Shown: piece by piece, positions 7,722 to 18,014 of the stretch
Numbering within the stretch: position 1 is the stretch's first letter
How the letters are laid out: the number at the start of each line of letters is the position of its first letter
Assembly: GCA_029865265.1 (NCBI GenBank)
Contig: JAOUHG010000006.1
Location: forward strand, 62,001-126,000
Length of the DNA stretch: 64,000 bases
Reading direction: 5' to 3'
Source: Candidatus Krumholzibacteriia bacterium
GTDB lineage: Bacteria; Krumholzibacteriota; Krumholzibacteriia; WVZY01; JAKEHA01
Made by a program: the position numbers and the translations under genes
Notes under the pieces: model-generated
Database searches by the model: none
Seen by the model: the letters and a program-made list of their open reading frames with translations, nothing else
What the model was told of the DNA's origin: nothing

Positions 7722-9278
7722 TCAGACCGCCACCGCGGCGGCCCGGCGGCGCTGCAGATGCATGCCGATGGCGAGCCCCGCCGAGATCACGCACAGAATG
7801 CCGGCCAGGGAAAAGGCCGCGGCGTAGCTGCCGGTCGCGGTTTTGGCGGCATTGCCCACCATGATTCCAACCACACCCGCGATCCCGTAGCTCGTGAACA
7901 CCCAGCCGTAATTGGCGCCGAGGTTCTTCGCGCCAAACAGGTCCGCGGTGGCGGACGGGAACAGTGCGAAGTTGCCGCCGAAGTTGAACCCCACGATCGA
8001 AGCTCCGACCGCGAGGGATACTTCCGTGTCGAGACCGCCCAGCACGAACATCATCGCCGCCTGCACGAGGAACATGGCCACGAAAGCGACCGTGCGCCCC
8101 ACACGGTCGGACACCATCCCCCACGCGATCCGTCCCAGCGCGTTGAACACCGCCAGCCATCCCACCGCGGTGACACCGCGGTCGAAGATCTCCTTGGCGC
8201 GCGCATCGCCCAGTGCGGCCGCACCCCCGGCCGCGCCCACCAGCTGGTCGCCGGCGAACCCCTTGAGAATCCCGATCACCATCAGGCCGGCCATGGCGCC
8301 GCTGAAGAACATGAGCCACAGGATGTAGAACGCGGGCCGCCGCAGCGTGTCCTGCCACGCGGACTCCAGGCGCGCCGGCGCCGTGTCGGGCGGGTTGGAA
8401 AGGAGCGTTGCGCCAAGCGCGACCGCCACCAGGCAGACCAGCCCGTGCAGCGTGAAGAGTGACACCACGTCGTGGTTACGGAGATAGTTCTCGGCGCTGA
8501 AGGGGAGTTGCGGGTGGCTGAAGATGTACGCGCCGAAACCGAAGCCCGCCACCGCGAGACCACTGACCAGCCCCTTCCGCTTCGGGAACCACTTGATGAG
8601 CGCCGCAATCGGACACACGTAGGCAAACCCGATGCCCGCCCCGGCGAGGAACCCCACCGTCCCCCACAGCACGAAGAGTTCGTCCAGTTCGCCCAACCGC
8701 CCAACGTAGCGTTGCCCGAGGAGCACCGCGGCCACCACGCACGCCACCGTGATGGCTCGCGGGGCGTCGTGCAGGAGCGGCATCGTCTTCGGATTCATGT
8801 CGCGCGTCGCCATGTGATACAGCGCGAGCAACAGCAACGTCACCATGCCCGCGAACAGCGCGTGGGCCAGGTAGAACACGACGAACGTGTTCAACAGTCC
8901 CGCGGCCAGGAACCCACCCCCCAGCAACACGCCGCCGATGGTGGCCGTGAAGCGCGGCCCCTTGAGATCCTGTACCCGCCCCGCCAGCACCATGGTGCCC
9001 GCAAAGGAAAGGATGCATATGGAGAAGGCGTACTTAAGATAGCCTTGCTGCTCGGTCTGGCGCCGCTTCTTTGTCGCCTCGTCGGCCACGACGGTCATTT
9101 CATGCAGATACTCCCCGCGCATCTCCATCTCCTGCACTTCCATCTCCGTTACCACGGGTGGAAACACGCGCGCGTCCAGGGGACGCCAGAAGATGCTGTA
9201 TCCGTAAACTGTGCCGAGGATGAGTTGAATGAGGATGGCGCCAATAAGCACGCGCGCCCGCGCCGAAGATCGGTTCAT
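7722..9278 (-). CDS. MFS transporter, OFA (oxalate/formate antiporter-like) family
   Basis: A 518-residue 12-helix major facilitator. The start (IGAILIQLILGTVYGYSIFWRPL) and the helix-4/5 region with PIAALIKWFPKRKGLVSGLAVAGFGFGAY match OFA-family carriers of small carboxylates. An unusually long charged loop of about 60 residues, rich in Glu/Met/Lys (around residues 40-90), separates helices 1 and 2. A second Gly/Ala-rich insert with a DRGV element lies mid-protein. The ATG at 9276-9278 is preceded by GGGAG 5 nt away and is preferred over the in-frame TTG at 9290. It sits 29 bp behind purB in the same operon. Substrate unknown. Confidence 0.82.
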   Translation of the reverse strand: MNRSSARARVLIGAILIQLILGTVYGYSIFWRPLDARVFPPVVTEMEVQEMEMRGEYLHEMTVVADEATKKRRQTEQQGYLKYAFSICILSFAGTMVLAGRVQDLKGPRFTATIGGVLLGGGFLAAGLLNTFVVFYLAHALFAGMVTLLLLALYHMATRDMNPKTMPLLHDAPRAITVACVVAAVLLGQRYVGRLGELDELFVLWGTVGFLAGAGIGFAYVCPIAALIKWFPKRKGLVSGLAVAGFGFGAYIFSHPQLPFSAENYLRNHDVVSLFTLHGLVCLVAVALGATLLSNPPDTAPARLESAWQDTLRRPAFYILWLMFFSGAMAGLMVIGILKGFAGDQLVGAAGGAAALGDARAKEIFDRGVTAVGWLAVFNALGRIAWGMVSDRVGRTVAFVAMFLVQAAMMFVLGGLDTEVSLAVGASIVGFNFGGNFALFPSATADLFGAKNLGANYGWVFTSYGIAGVVGIMVGNAAKTATGSYAAAFSLAGILCVISAGLAIGMHLQRRRAAAVAV

Positions 9279-9307
9279 GGTGTCTCCCAATGCGCGGCCG
9301 ATGGTAA

Positions 9308-10597
9308 TTAGAAAACGCGTTTGAAGATGCTGTCCACTTCTCGCAGATAATGATCCAGATCGAACACCGCGTCGAGAGTTGCTTTCTCCAGTTTCGACGT
9401 TATTCCCTTGCGCGCCCGCACCGTTTCCTCGAAGGGCTTGCCGCTCTCCCAGGTCTCCATGGCCGCCTCCTGCACCAGCGCGTAGGCGTCCTCACGCGAA
9501 AGTCCCGCGCGCGCCAGTTCCAGGAGCAGCTTCTGCGAGTACACCAGCCCGTGCGCTTTCTCCATGTTGGCCAGCATGCGCTCCGGGTAGACCACGAGGT
9601 CCTTGACCACGCCGGTGAACTTCACCAGCATGTAGTCCAGGGTGATGGTGGCGTCCGGCAGAATCACCCGCTCCACCGACGAGTGCGAAATGTCCCGCTC
9701 GTGCCACAGCGCCACGTTTTCCGTGGCGGCCACCGCGTAGCCGCGAACCAGCCGCGCCATGCCCGCGACGCGCTCGCAGATGATCGGGTTGCGCTTGTGG
9801 GGCATGGACGAGCTGCCCTTCTGCCCCTTGCGGAACGGTTCCTCCACCTCCAGCACATCCGTCCGCTGCAGGTTGCGCACCTCGGTGGCCATCTTCTCCA
9901 GCGAGGCCGCGGCCACCGCCAGCGCGGAAACGAACTCCGCGTGACGGTCGCGCTGCACCACCTGGGTGGAGGCCGGTGCGGGCTTCAGCCCCAGCTTGCG
10001 GGTGACGTACTCCTCCACCTGCGGGCTCGCGTGCGCGAAGGTCCCCACCGAACCCGACACCTTGCCCACCGACACCGTCTCCAGCGCCGCGCGCAGCATT
10101 CGCTCGCGCCGGCCCAGCTCGTCGTACCAGACGGCGAGCTTGAGCCCGAAGGTGATCGGCTCGGCGTGGATGCCGTGGGTGCGCCCCACCATCACCGTGT
10201 TCTTGTGCTCCAGCGCCCGCGCCTTGACCACCGCGCGCAGGTCCGCCATGCGTTTGAGCAGCAGTTCCCCCGCCTCCTTGATCTGGCAGGCCAGGGTGGT
10301 GTCCAGCAGGTCCGACGACGTCAGACCCAGGTGCACGTAGCGCGAGTCGTTGCCGATGTGCTCGGCCACATTGGTCAGGAAGGCGATGACGTCGTGGTGG
10401 GTGACGTCTTCGATCTCCTTGACGCGCGCGGCCTCGAACGCGGCCTTCTTGCGGATGCGCTGCACCGCCTCGGCGGGGATTTCGCCCAGCTCGGCCAGCG
10501 CCTCGCAGGCAAGAATCTCGAACTCGAGCCACTTGGCGAGCTTGTTGTCTTCGGACCAGATGCGCCCCATCTCGGGGAGTGTGTAGCGTTCGATCAT
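9308..10597 (-). CDS. purB: adenylosuccinate lyase
   Basis: The 429-residue PurB cleaves adenylosuccinate to AMP and SAICAR to AICAR, both releasing fumarate; it is a cytosolic homotetramer. Family signatures are clear: TSSDLLDT (residues about 92-99), the conserved GRTHGIHAEP with its catalytic His, and the fumarase/aspartase superfamily loop GSSSMPHKRNP that carries the catalytic Ser. Length matches short-type bacterial PurB (about 430). ATG at 10597. It sits 33 bp after the HtrA-like protease gene and 29 bp before the MFS transporter gene. Confidence 0.97.
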   Translation of the reverse strand: MIERYTLPEMGRIWSEDNKLAKWLEFEILACEALAELGEIPAEAVQRIRKKAAFEAARVKEIEDVTHHDVIAFLTNVAEHIGNDSRYVHLGLTSSDLLDTTLACQIKEAGELLLKRMADLRAVVKARALEHKNTVMVGRTHGIHAEPITFGLKLAVWYDELGRRERMLRAALETVSVGKVSGSVGTFAHASPQVEEYVTRKLGLKPAPASTQVVQRDRHAEFVSALAVAAASLEKMATEVRNLQRTDVLEVEEPFRKGQKGSSSMPHKRNPIICERVAGMARLVRGYAVAATENVALWHERDISHSSVERVILPDATITLDYMLVKFTGVVKDLVVYPERMLANMEKAHGLVYSQKLLLELARAGLSREDAYALVQEAAMETWESGKPFEETVRARKGITSKLEKATLDAVFDLDHYLREVDSIFKRVF

Positions 10598-10630
10598 TGT
10601 GTATTGCGGGGGGTTGCGCCGGGCGTTCCG

Positions 10631-11813
<1,183 letters not shown>

Positions 11814-11827
<14 letters not shown>

Positions 11828-12485
11828 GTGCCTTGCGCCGCTCCAGTACCTTCTCCCAGTCCTTGTTGAACAACTCGATCCCCACATCCGTGAGCGGGTG
11901 ACGGAAGAGCTGCTTGAACACCTTGTACGGAACCGTGGCCACGTCCGCGCCCAGACGCGCGGACTCCAGCACGTGCAGCGGGTGGCGGATGCTGGCCGCC
12001 AGCACCTGCGTCTGCAGGGCGTAGCGCTCGTAGATCTCAACCAGGTCCCCCACCACCTGCATGCCGTCCATGCCGGTGTCATCCAGGCGCCCGACGAACG
12101 GGCTGATGTAGGTGGCACCGGCCTTGGCCGCCATCAGGCCCTGGTTGGCGCTGAAGCAGAGGGTGACGTTGGTCTTGATGTCCTCCGCGGAAAGCGTGGT
12201 CACCGCCTTGATCCCTTCCGGGATGAGCGGGATCTTCACCACGATGTGCTCGCTGAGCTTCGCGAACGCGCGCCCCTGGCGAATCATCTCGGCTGCGTCG
12301 TCGGCGACCACCTCGGCGCTCACCGGCCCGTGCACGATGTCGCAGATCTCCTTGAGAACCGCGTCATAGTCGCTCCCGTCCTCCTTGGCCATCAGGGAGG
12401 GGTTGGTGGTGACGCCATCCAGCACGCCCAGCGCGGCGGCTTCGCGGATTTCGTCGATGTTGGCCGTATCCAGGAAAATCTTCAT
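11814..12485 (-). CDS. tal: transaldolase, small TalC/MipB type
   Basis: A 223-residue cytosolic class I aldolase-fold enzyme of the pentose phosphate pathway. It begins [13 protein letters not shown] and contains TTNPSL, the Schiff-base lysine K84 in HIVVKIPL, and [21 protein letters not shown] followed by SPFVGRLDD, all diagnostic of the short transaldolase/fructose-6-phosphate aldolase family (about 215-225 residues). Transaldolase is the more common activity, but the aldolase subgroup cannot be excluded from sequence alone. A candidate extended -10 (12522-12530) lies 37 bp upstream. The gene leads into the protease gene with a 14-base overlap. Confidence 0.93.
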
Positions 12486-12521
12486 TCGGGTCGGTCCTTT
12501 CAGTTGCGGCGGTTCCGCTCC

Positions 12522-12530
12522 ATCATAGCA
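12522..12530 (-). promoter_or_regulatory. candidate extended -10 promoter for tal-htrA-purB
   Basis: On the minus strand TGCTATGAT combines the extended -10 TGn element with a 5/6 -10 hexamer. No recognisable -35 lies 16-18 bp upstream, as expected for extended -10 promoters. It is the only AT-containing promoter-like element in the 102-bp gap after truA. Confidence 0.35.
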
Positions 12531-12587
12531 CCGTCGCCCGCCCCGGGACAGCCCCTTAGCCGCGCCATCCCCGCCCGGTGGCTGGAG

Positions 12588-13355
12588 TTAGGCCGAACCC
12601 GCCGTCCGCTCCCCGGGGTCGCCGGGGTAGCGGGCCCGCAGCAGGGTCAACCCGCACGCCGCGGCGGTGGGACCGGCCGCGCGACGGTCCCTTTTACCCA
12701 GGATCTCGGGCATCCGTTCCGGCTCGATTTTTCCCCGCCCCACCTCCATCAGCGTCCCGGCGATGGCCCGCACCATGTTGTAGAGGAAACGGTCCGATTC
12801 CACCTCGATCAGAATGTGCCGCTCCGCCCCCACCACCGTCACGTCCATCAGGTTGCACACGGGGTCCTTGTCGTTGGTGACGGGCGTGAAGCTGGTGAAG
12901 TCCTGCCGTCCCTGGAGGTGGCGGGCGGCGGCACGCATGCGCTCCACATCGAGATAGTGGTGCGTGTGATAGGAGAAGCGCCGCCAGATGGCCGTGGGCG
13001 TGGTGGCAATGCGGTAGACGTAGCGGCGCGACTGTGCGCTGAAGCGGGCGTGGAAGTCGTCCGCGACCTCCATGGCGCCCACCACCGCCACGTCGTCGGG
13101 CAGGCAGGCGTTGAGCGCAATGACCAGGCGGGAGGTAGTGTGCTCGCTCTCCACGTGGAAGTTGGCCACATAGCCCAGCGCGTGCACGCCGGCGTCGGTG
13201 CGCGCGCAGCCACGCACACCGACCAGCTGCCGGCACACGGTGGCGATGGCCGCCTCGACGGTTCCCTGCACGGTGCGCACGTCCGGCTGTTTCTGCCAGC
13301 CGGAGAAGTCGGTGCCGTCGTACTCGAGCAGCAGGCGGATGTTGCGCACGCTCAT
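12588..13355 (-). CDS. truA: tRNA pseudouridine(38-40) synthase
   Basis: A 255-residue TruA, which isomerises uridines 38-40 in the tRNA anticodon arm. Motifs: the N-terminal LLLEYDGTDFSGWQKQP, the catalytic GCARTDAGVHALG with D54, the conserved RRYVYRI element, and FLYNMVRAIAGTLMEVGRG near the C-terminus. Length matches the family (about 245-270). The ATG at 13353-13355 overlaps the TGA of the upstream ecfT-like gene (ATGA) and is preferred over the in-frame GTG three codons earlier. Confidence 0.96.
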   Translation of the reverse strand: MSVRNIRLLLEYDGTDFSGWQKQPDVRTVQGTVEAAIATVCRQLVGVRGCARTDAGVHALGYVANFHVESEHTTSRLVIALNACLPDDVAVVGAMEVADDFHARFSAQSRRYVYRIATTPTAIWRRFSYHTHHYLDVERMRAAARHLQGRQDFTSFTPVTNDKDPVCNLMDVTVVGAERHILIEVESDRFLYNMVRAIAGTLMEVGRGKIEPERMPEILGKRDRRAAGPTAAACGLTLLRARYPGDPGERTAGSA

Positions 13356-14155
13356 CCCAGCCACCCCGATGCCGCCGAGATTGCCGCGCCTGAGGTGAGC
13401 AGCAGCGCCACGTCGGCGCCGCCCAGGCGCGGCGGTTCGATGGTCAGCGGCAGGCGGTGGCGCACGTCGCGCAGTTCCACCGCCATGGCCAGCTGACCCG
13501 AGCGGCGGATGGCGGCAACCAGCAGCGGAACCAGTGATAGACGCACCGCACCCGCACGCGAAAGCAGCCCACCGGACAGATCCCCGCCGCGGAACGACTG
13601 GGCCAGGCGTATTCGCCGGAACTCGTCGGCAACCAGCGGAACGAAACCCATGGCGAGAAATACGAACAGTGCCACGTTGCCGGCGGCACGTTTCGACACC
13701 CGGCGTACGACGTCGTAGATGCCGCAGGCCAATCCTTCCGGCGCCGCCGCAGCCAGCAGCAGGGACACGCTCATCAGCATGACGGCGAGACGCAGGGCAA
13801 AGAAGACCCCGTTGGCAAGGCCGTCATCGGTCATGATGCGCACGCCGCCCAGCGTCACGATGGGCGCGCCCGGACCGAAGATCGCGTTCAACAGCACTAC
13901 CACCACCGCAAACGGCGCAACCCGTCGCAGACTCGCGGCGCTGGTGGAAAGATCACCCGTCACCACCACGTGCCACGCGCACACGAAGCCCAGCAGACCC
14001 AGCATCGACACCGCGCCGTGCACGGTGACCAGGGCCGCCGTCACCAAAGCGAAGACCGCGAGCAGCACGGCCCGCGAATCGCGGGGACGAATGGCCGCGG
14101 TGTCGCCACGGGTGGGAATGGAAGCAACGTCGGTCACGATGCGCCGAGGATACAT
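13352..14155 (-). CDS. energy-coupling-factor transporter transmembrane T component (EcfT/CbiQ-like)
   Basis: A 267-residue membrane protein with about 5-6 helices, of the family that couples ECF vitamin or metal importers to their ATPases. The cytoplasmic coupling element is visible: RRIRLAQSFRGGD and, about 50 residues later, AMAVELRDVRHR, resembling the two Ala-Arg-Gly helices of EcfT; the second lacks the Gly. No A (ATPase) or S (substrate) component is adjacent, so the partner must be elsewhere. ATG at 14155. It heads the minus-strand run and overlaps truA by 4 bases. Substrate unknown. Confidence 0.72.
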   Translation of the reverse strand: MYPRRIVTDVASIPTRGDTAAIRPRDSRAVLLAVFALVTAALVTVHGAVSMLGLLGFVCAWHVVVTGDLSTSAASLRRVAPFAVVVVLLNAIFGPGAPIVTLGGVRIMTDDGLANGVFFALRLAVMLMSVSLLLAAAAPEGLACGIYDVVRRVSKRAAGNVALFVFLAMGFVPLVADEFRRIRLAQSFRGGDLSGGLLSRAGAVRLSLVPLLVAAIRRSGQLAMAVELRDVRHRLPLTIEPPRLGGADVALLLTSGAAISAASGWLG

Positions 14156-14240
14156 CTACGGCGGCGCGGGCACAACTCGCGGGCTTCGGCGACGTTCTTA
14201 TCATTGACAGGAAACGCCCGGGGATGAAAGCATCGCCGCC

Positions 14241-16238
14241 ATGAATACAACAACTGTCCGATGCGCGCTGTTGGCGCTGGCCGCCGCGGCCGCGCTTTCC
14301 GGCCCGGCTGGCTCGTCACACGCCGCCGCCGGCCGCTACTCGCCGCTGCTCGCCACCGCCGCCGGCCAGGACACGCTGCGCAACCTTGCCCTGTGGGAGG
14401 ATCAGCGCGTCACCGACAACGGCCGCATCTTCGAGTATATCAGGGAAGGCTCCCCCCTGGTGCGCCGTCGTGCGCTGGAGGTCGTGGGCCGCATGCAGGA
14501 GCCGGAGGACGCGTCGCGGGTGATTCCCTCGCTGAAGGATCCCAACCGCGAGGTATTCCGCGAGGCGGTGTTCGCCCTGGGACAGATCGGAAACCGCGAT
14601 GCGGTGAAGCCGCTGCTCGAGGCACGCGCCGGCCGCAACGCCGAGGATGCGATGCTGATCGCCGACGCGCTCGGCAAGCTGGGCGGGGACGGCGTGGTGG
14701 AGGCCCTGGGAGACATGCTGCGCGACTTCAACGCGCCGGTGCGTGGCGCCGCGGCGCTCGCGCTCGCGCGCGTTCCCGGCGAGGCGGCCGCGGGCGTGCT
14801 GCTGCTGTCCATACACGACCCCGACGCCACGGTGAGATGGCGCGTGGCCTACGCCCTGGAGAAGCAGCCGGTGTTGCCGCGCTCATGCCAGTCGCTGGAG
14901 GAGTGCCTCGAGGCCGACGAACCGCTGGTACGCGCGTTTGCAGCGCGCGCCCTCGGCAAGCTCGAATGCCATGGCGCAACCAGGGCGCTGATCAACGTGC
15001 TCGACGACGGCGATCTGCGCGTCGCCGTCAACGCGGCACGCGCGCTGGGGGTCCTGAAATCGCGCGAGGCGGTGGATCCCCTGTCGGCGCTGCTGATGAC
15101 GCACAAATCGCTGGATGTTCGCGCCACCGCTGCGGAGTCGTTGGAGAAGATCGGTGAGAAGGCGGCCAAGGACGCGCTCATGCAGGGCCTGCTGGACACC
15201 AGTGTGCTGGTGCGATGCAACAGCGTACGAGCGCTGGCGGCGTGCCTGGGCGAAAAGAGCGAGATGTTCATCGACGAGGCGCGCCGCGACGGCTCACGCC
15301 TGGTTCGTGCCGCGGCCATCGAGTGCTATGGCACCGCGGGTCTCAAGAAGCGCGCGGCAGATCTCAACCACATTGCCACCGCCGACAAGGACCCGATGAT
15401 GCGCGCGGCGGCCGTCAGCGCGCTGGGGATGCTGAAGGACCCCGCCGTCCTGCCCATGTTGCCGCCCCACCTGAGCGACCCGGACTTCACCGTGGCCACC
15501 ACGGCGGTGACGGCCATCGGCGAACAGGACTACCGCGCCGGCGTGTCCGCCCTGATCGAGGCCTACTATGCGCCTCGCGGCCGTGAATTCACGGACGTGC
15601 AGCTGGAGATCGTGACCGTACTGGGTGCGATGAAGGCCCTTGCCGCGGAGAGCCTGCTGGTGGACGCCACCACCCACGAGGACTACCGCGTGCGCGATGC
15701 CGCCACCGCAGCACTCGAGGCGATGGGCTTTCCACAGGCGGAGGCGCCGTCGGCGCGGTCGTTGCGCGAGCGCGGGTACGACCGCTCACGCCGCAAGCAA
15801 CTCGCGCCCCCCACGGGGCTTCGTCGCGCGGTAATCGCCACCTCGCGCGGCGAGATCGAGGTGGAGCTCTTCGGCGATGACGCCATCCAGACGGTGGCAA
15901 ACTTCGTCGAGCTGGCCAGGAAGGGCTTCTACAAGGACCTGACCATCCACCGTGTGGTGCCGAACTTCGTCGTGCAGGGCGGCGACCCGCGCGGCGACGG
16001 CGCCGGTGACGCGGGCTACACCGTTCCCGCCGAGGTGTCGCACCACCAGTACGGCGAAGGCTACCTCGGGATTGCGGACGCGGGCAAGGACACGGGGAGT
16101 TGCCAGTGGTTCATCACCTACTCCCCGCAGCCGCACCTGAGCGGCCGTTACACGATATTCGGGCGGGTGACGAAAGGGCTGGATCTGCTCTGGAAGATCG
16201 ACCGCGGTGACAGCTTCGACGTACAGGTGCTCGACTAG
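14241..16238 (+). CDS. exported HEAT-repeat protein fused to a cyclophilin peptidyl-prolyl isomerase domain
   Basis: A 665-residue exported protein. A signal peptide (about 1-30, SSHAAAG) is followed by about 480 residues of HEAT/PBS-type helical repeats (for example VRRRALEVVGRMQEPEDA, VRGAAALALARVPGE, VRAFAARALGKLE). The C-terminal about 150 residues are a bacterial cyclophilin-type PPIase (IEVELFGDDAIQTVANFVEL, HRVVPNFVVQGGDPRGDG, WFITYSPQPHLSGRYTIFGRV). The active-site Arg and Gln/Gly regions are present, so isomerase activity is likely. The fusion suggests a periplasmic folding factor held on a protein-binding scaffold (inference). The end converges with the Nudix gene, the two stops sharing the bases CTAG. 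Confidence 0.88.
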   Translation: MNTTTVRCALLALAAAAALSGPAGSSHAAAGRYSPLLATAAGQDTLRNLALWEDQRVTDNGRIFEYIREGSPLVRRRALEVVGRMQEPEDASRVIPSLKDPNREVFREAVFALGQIGNRDAVKPLLEARAGRNAEDAMLIADALGKLGGDGVVEALGDMLRDFNAPVRGAAALALARVPGEAAAGVLLLSIHDPDATVRWRVAYALEKQPVLPRSCQSLEECLEADEPLVRAFAARALGKLECHGATRALINVLDDGDLRVAVNAARALGVLKSREAVDPLSALLMTHKSLDVRATAAESLEKIGEKAAKDALMQGLLDTSVLVRCNSVRALAACLGEKSEMFIDEARRDGSRLVRAAAIECYGTAGLKKRAADLNHIATADKDPMMRAAAVSALGMLKDPAVLPMLPPHLSDPDFTVATTAVTAIGEQDYRAGVSALIEAYYAPRGREFTDVQLEIVTVLGAMKALAAESLLVDATTHEDYRVRDAATAALEAMGFPQAEAPSARSLRERGYDRSRRKQLAPPTGLRRAVIATSRGEIEVELFGDDAIQTVANFVELARKGFYKDLTIHRVVPNFVVQGGDPRGDGAGDAGYTVPAEVSHHQYGEGYLGIADAGKDTGSCQWFITYSPQPHLSGRYTIFGRVTKGLDLLWKIDRGDSFDVQVLD

Positions 16239-16732
16239 CGCTCCACGAGGTCGGCCAGTGCCTGGCGGTGGGCGCGGAATGCGATGTCCGCGGGCGTGGC
16301 CGTGAGCGGAAAGAAGCGTGCTTCGCTGGCGTCGTCGCCCGGCCGCAGTTCTCCACCCACCCGGCGCGCCTCATACAGCAACAACACCACGCGCACGCGC
16401 GGGTCGTCCATGGCCATGTAGGCCCCGAACAACCCGGCCAGCTCCACCTCCAGACCGGTCTCCTCCCGGGTCTCGCGCACCGCGCATTCCTCCACGTGCT
16501 CGTCGTACTCCACGAAACCGGCGGGCAGGGTCCACATGCCCTCGCGCGGTTCGAACTTGCGCCGCACCAGCAACACCTCGCCGGACTCGACCAGCACCAC
16601 GCCCGCGGCCGGGGCGGGATTGCGGTAGGCCACGAAACCGCAGCGCTCGCAAACCGCGCGCACCCGGTCATCCAGCTGGCGCGGTGTCAGCGCACCCCCG
16701 CAGCGCGAACAAAAAACCGGCTCGCAGCTCAT
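16235..16732 (-). CDS. Nudix hydrolase with N-terminal zinc ribbon
   Basis: A 165-residue cytosolic pyrophosphohydrolase. It begins with a zinc ribbon of two CxxC pairs (FCSRCGG and CERCGF, residues about 8-32). The Nudix box then reads G-x5-E-x7-RETREETGL in GFVEYDEHVEECAV followed by RETREETGLEV (about 70-92), with all catalytic Glu residues present. The ribbon-plus-Nudix layout resembles NudC-like and ADP-ribose-type enzymes, but the substrate cannot be assigned. The ATG at 16730-16732 overlaps the TGA of the upstream lipoprotein gene (ATGA). Confidence 0.9.
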   Translation of the reverse strand: MSCEPVFCSRCGGALTPRQLDDRVRAVCERCGFVAYRNPAPAAGVVLVESGEVLLVRRKFEPREGMWTLPAGFVEYDEHVEECAVRETREETGLEVELAGLFGAYMAMDDPRVRVVLLLYEARRVGGELRPGDDASEARFFPLTATPADIAFRAHRQALADLVER

Positions 16733-17994
16733 CGCTGGGCGTACTGCGCGCGCAGGCGGTCGCGCCACGCCGTCTCCACTTCGGCGAGCGGGACGCCGTA
16801 GACCTTCTCGAACGCCATCGCGAACACGTCGGCGGAGTTGACCCCGTGGATGGCGGTGTACAGCTCGATGAGCTTGCCCGTGCCCCATCGGTCGACGATG
16901 AATCCCACGAAGGAAGCCGCGGAGGGGATGATGATGTTGGGATCCTCCATCGCCATCAGGTTGTAGTCGATGAGATGCCGCATGTCCGGCAGCCGGCGCG
17001 CGCGTACAATCTCACCCACCACTTCGTCGAGCGGGCGTCCCATCCACTCGTCCTGCATCCAGAAGACCGTGCCCTCGGAGATGGAGCGCGGTGGACGTCC
17101 CAGCGGGTCGGTGATGAAGTGCACCACCTCGTGGTTGTCGTTGGGATTGATGGAATGGAACTCGTAGTCGTCCCAGCTGACGTACTGATACCCCTTCAGG
17201 CTCAGCATCTCGCGAATCGTGGTGGTGTCCGGATAGAAGTAATACTGAATGACGACGTCGCTGGTAACACCCAGGCGCGCGGCGATGGCGTCGAAGATTG
17301 CCTGCTGGGATTGAATCGACCCCTCGGGCATGGGGTGCCCGGGCAGCCAGTGGAACACGAAGTTCTTGGTGGTCGACTCCTCCCACGGCACCGGCCGGGG
17401 GACGGAGAGCGTGATGTTGTCGAACCAGGCCCGGCCGTTCATCCCCAGCACGCAGGCCACCTGCACGTAGCGGGTGCCCTGCGGCAGGCGGAAGGTCTGG
17501 TCTTCCTGAGCCCAGAGCTGCGCGCCGGTACGCAGCCGCGTGCGCTTGTCGGCCGACCTGATCTCCTGAAATCGGGTGTGCTCCGCATCGAAGAACGTGA
17601 GCAGGAAGTTGCAGTGCGAGTACTGCCCCCTTCTCAGCTCCACGTCTTCCAACTGCATCCAACCGGTGAGCGTCACGTGGGTGGCATGCTCCGGCACCGA
17701 GACCTCCTGCGCCAGCAGGTGGAACCGCTCCGTGCCCGGGTCGGCCTTGAACGACCACGAGCGGGTGCCGTCCTGGGCAACGCCTTCGTCGATTGCGTAC
17801 ACCACTTCGCTCTGTCCCTCCCCGCCGCGAAACGGAAGCAACTGCCATCCCCTGGGCAGGCCGTCCTTCCCCACCTCCTCGAACGATCCGTTGCTGATCA
17901 GATTGGTGTCGTACTGAAACTCCTTCTTCCCGCACCCCGGCGCCACCAGGATCAGGAAGACGGCCGCCAGGGCCGCGGGCAGGGATCGGCTCAT
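16729..17994 (-). CDS. lipoprotein with carbohydrate-binding-like domain and HExxH peptidase-like domain
   Basis: A 421-residue predicted lipoprotein: signal MSRSLPAALAAVFLI with lipobox APGC. The first half (ISNGSFEE ... AWFDNITLSV) looks like a CBM-type jelly roll. The second half contains HEVVHFI near residue 290, with ISEGTVFWMQDEW about 15 residues later, resembling the HExxH plus downstream Glu of peptidase-MA-type gluzincins. The ATG at 17992-17994 has GGAG 7 nt upstream and yields a compact signal. An alternative ATG at 18016-18018 would overlap the previous stop as ATGA and add 8 residues. Protease activity is inferred only; no substrate is evident. Confidence 0.7.
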   Translation of the reverse strand: MSRSLPAALAAVFLILVAPGCGKKEFQYDTNLISNGSFEEVGKDGLPRGWQLLPFRGGEGQSEVVYAIDEGVAQDGTRSWSFKADPGTERFHLLAQEVSVPEHATHVTLTGWMQLEDVELRRGQYSHCNFLLTFFDAEHTRFQEIRSADKRTRLRTGAQLWAQEDQTFRLPQGTRYVQVACVLGMNGRAWFDNITLSVPRPVPWEESTTKNFVFHWLPGHPMPEGSIQSQQAIFDAIAARLGVTSDVVIQYYFYPDTTTIREMLSLKGYQYVSWDDYEFHSINPNDNHEVVHFITDPLGRPPRSISEGTVFWMQDEWMGRPLDEVVGEIVRARRLPDMRHLIDYNLMAMEDPNIIIPSAASFVGFIVDRWGTGKLIELYTAIHGVNSADVFAMAFEKVYGVPLAEVETAWRDRLRAQYAQR

Positions 17995-18014
17995 CGCATT
18001 TCTCCGTTGTGTGT

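Noticed and set aside
14204-14209. Perfect TTGACA before the HEAT-cyclophilin gene
   Set aside because: No -10-like hexamer lies 16-18 bp downstream (the sequence there is AAAGCA), so a promoter cannot be claimed.
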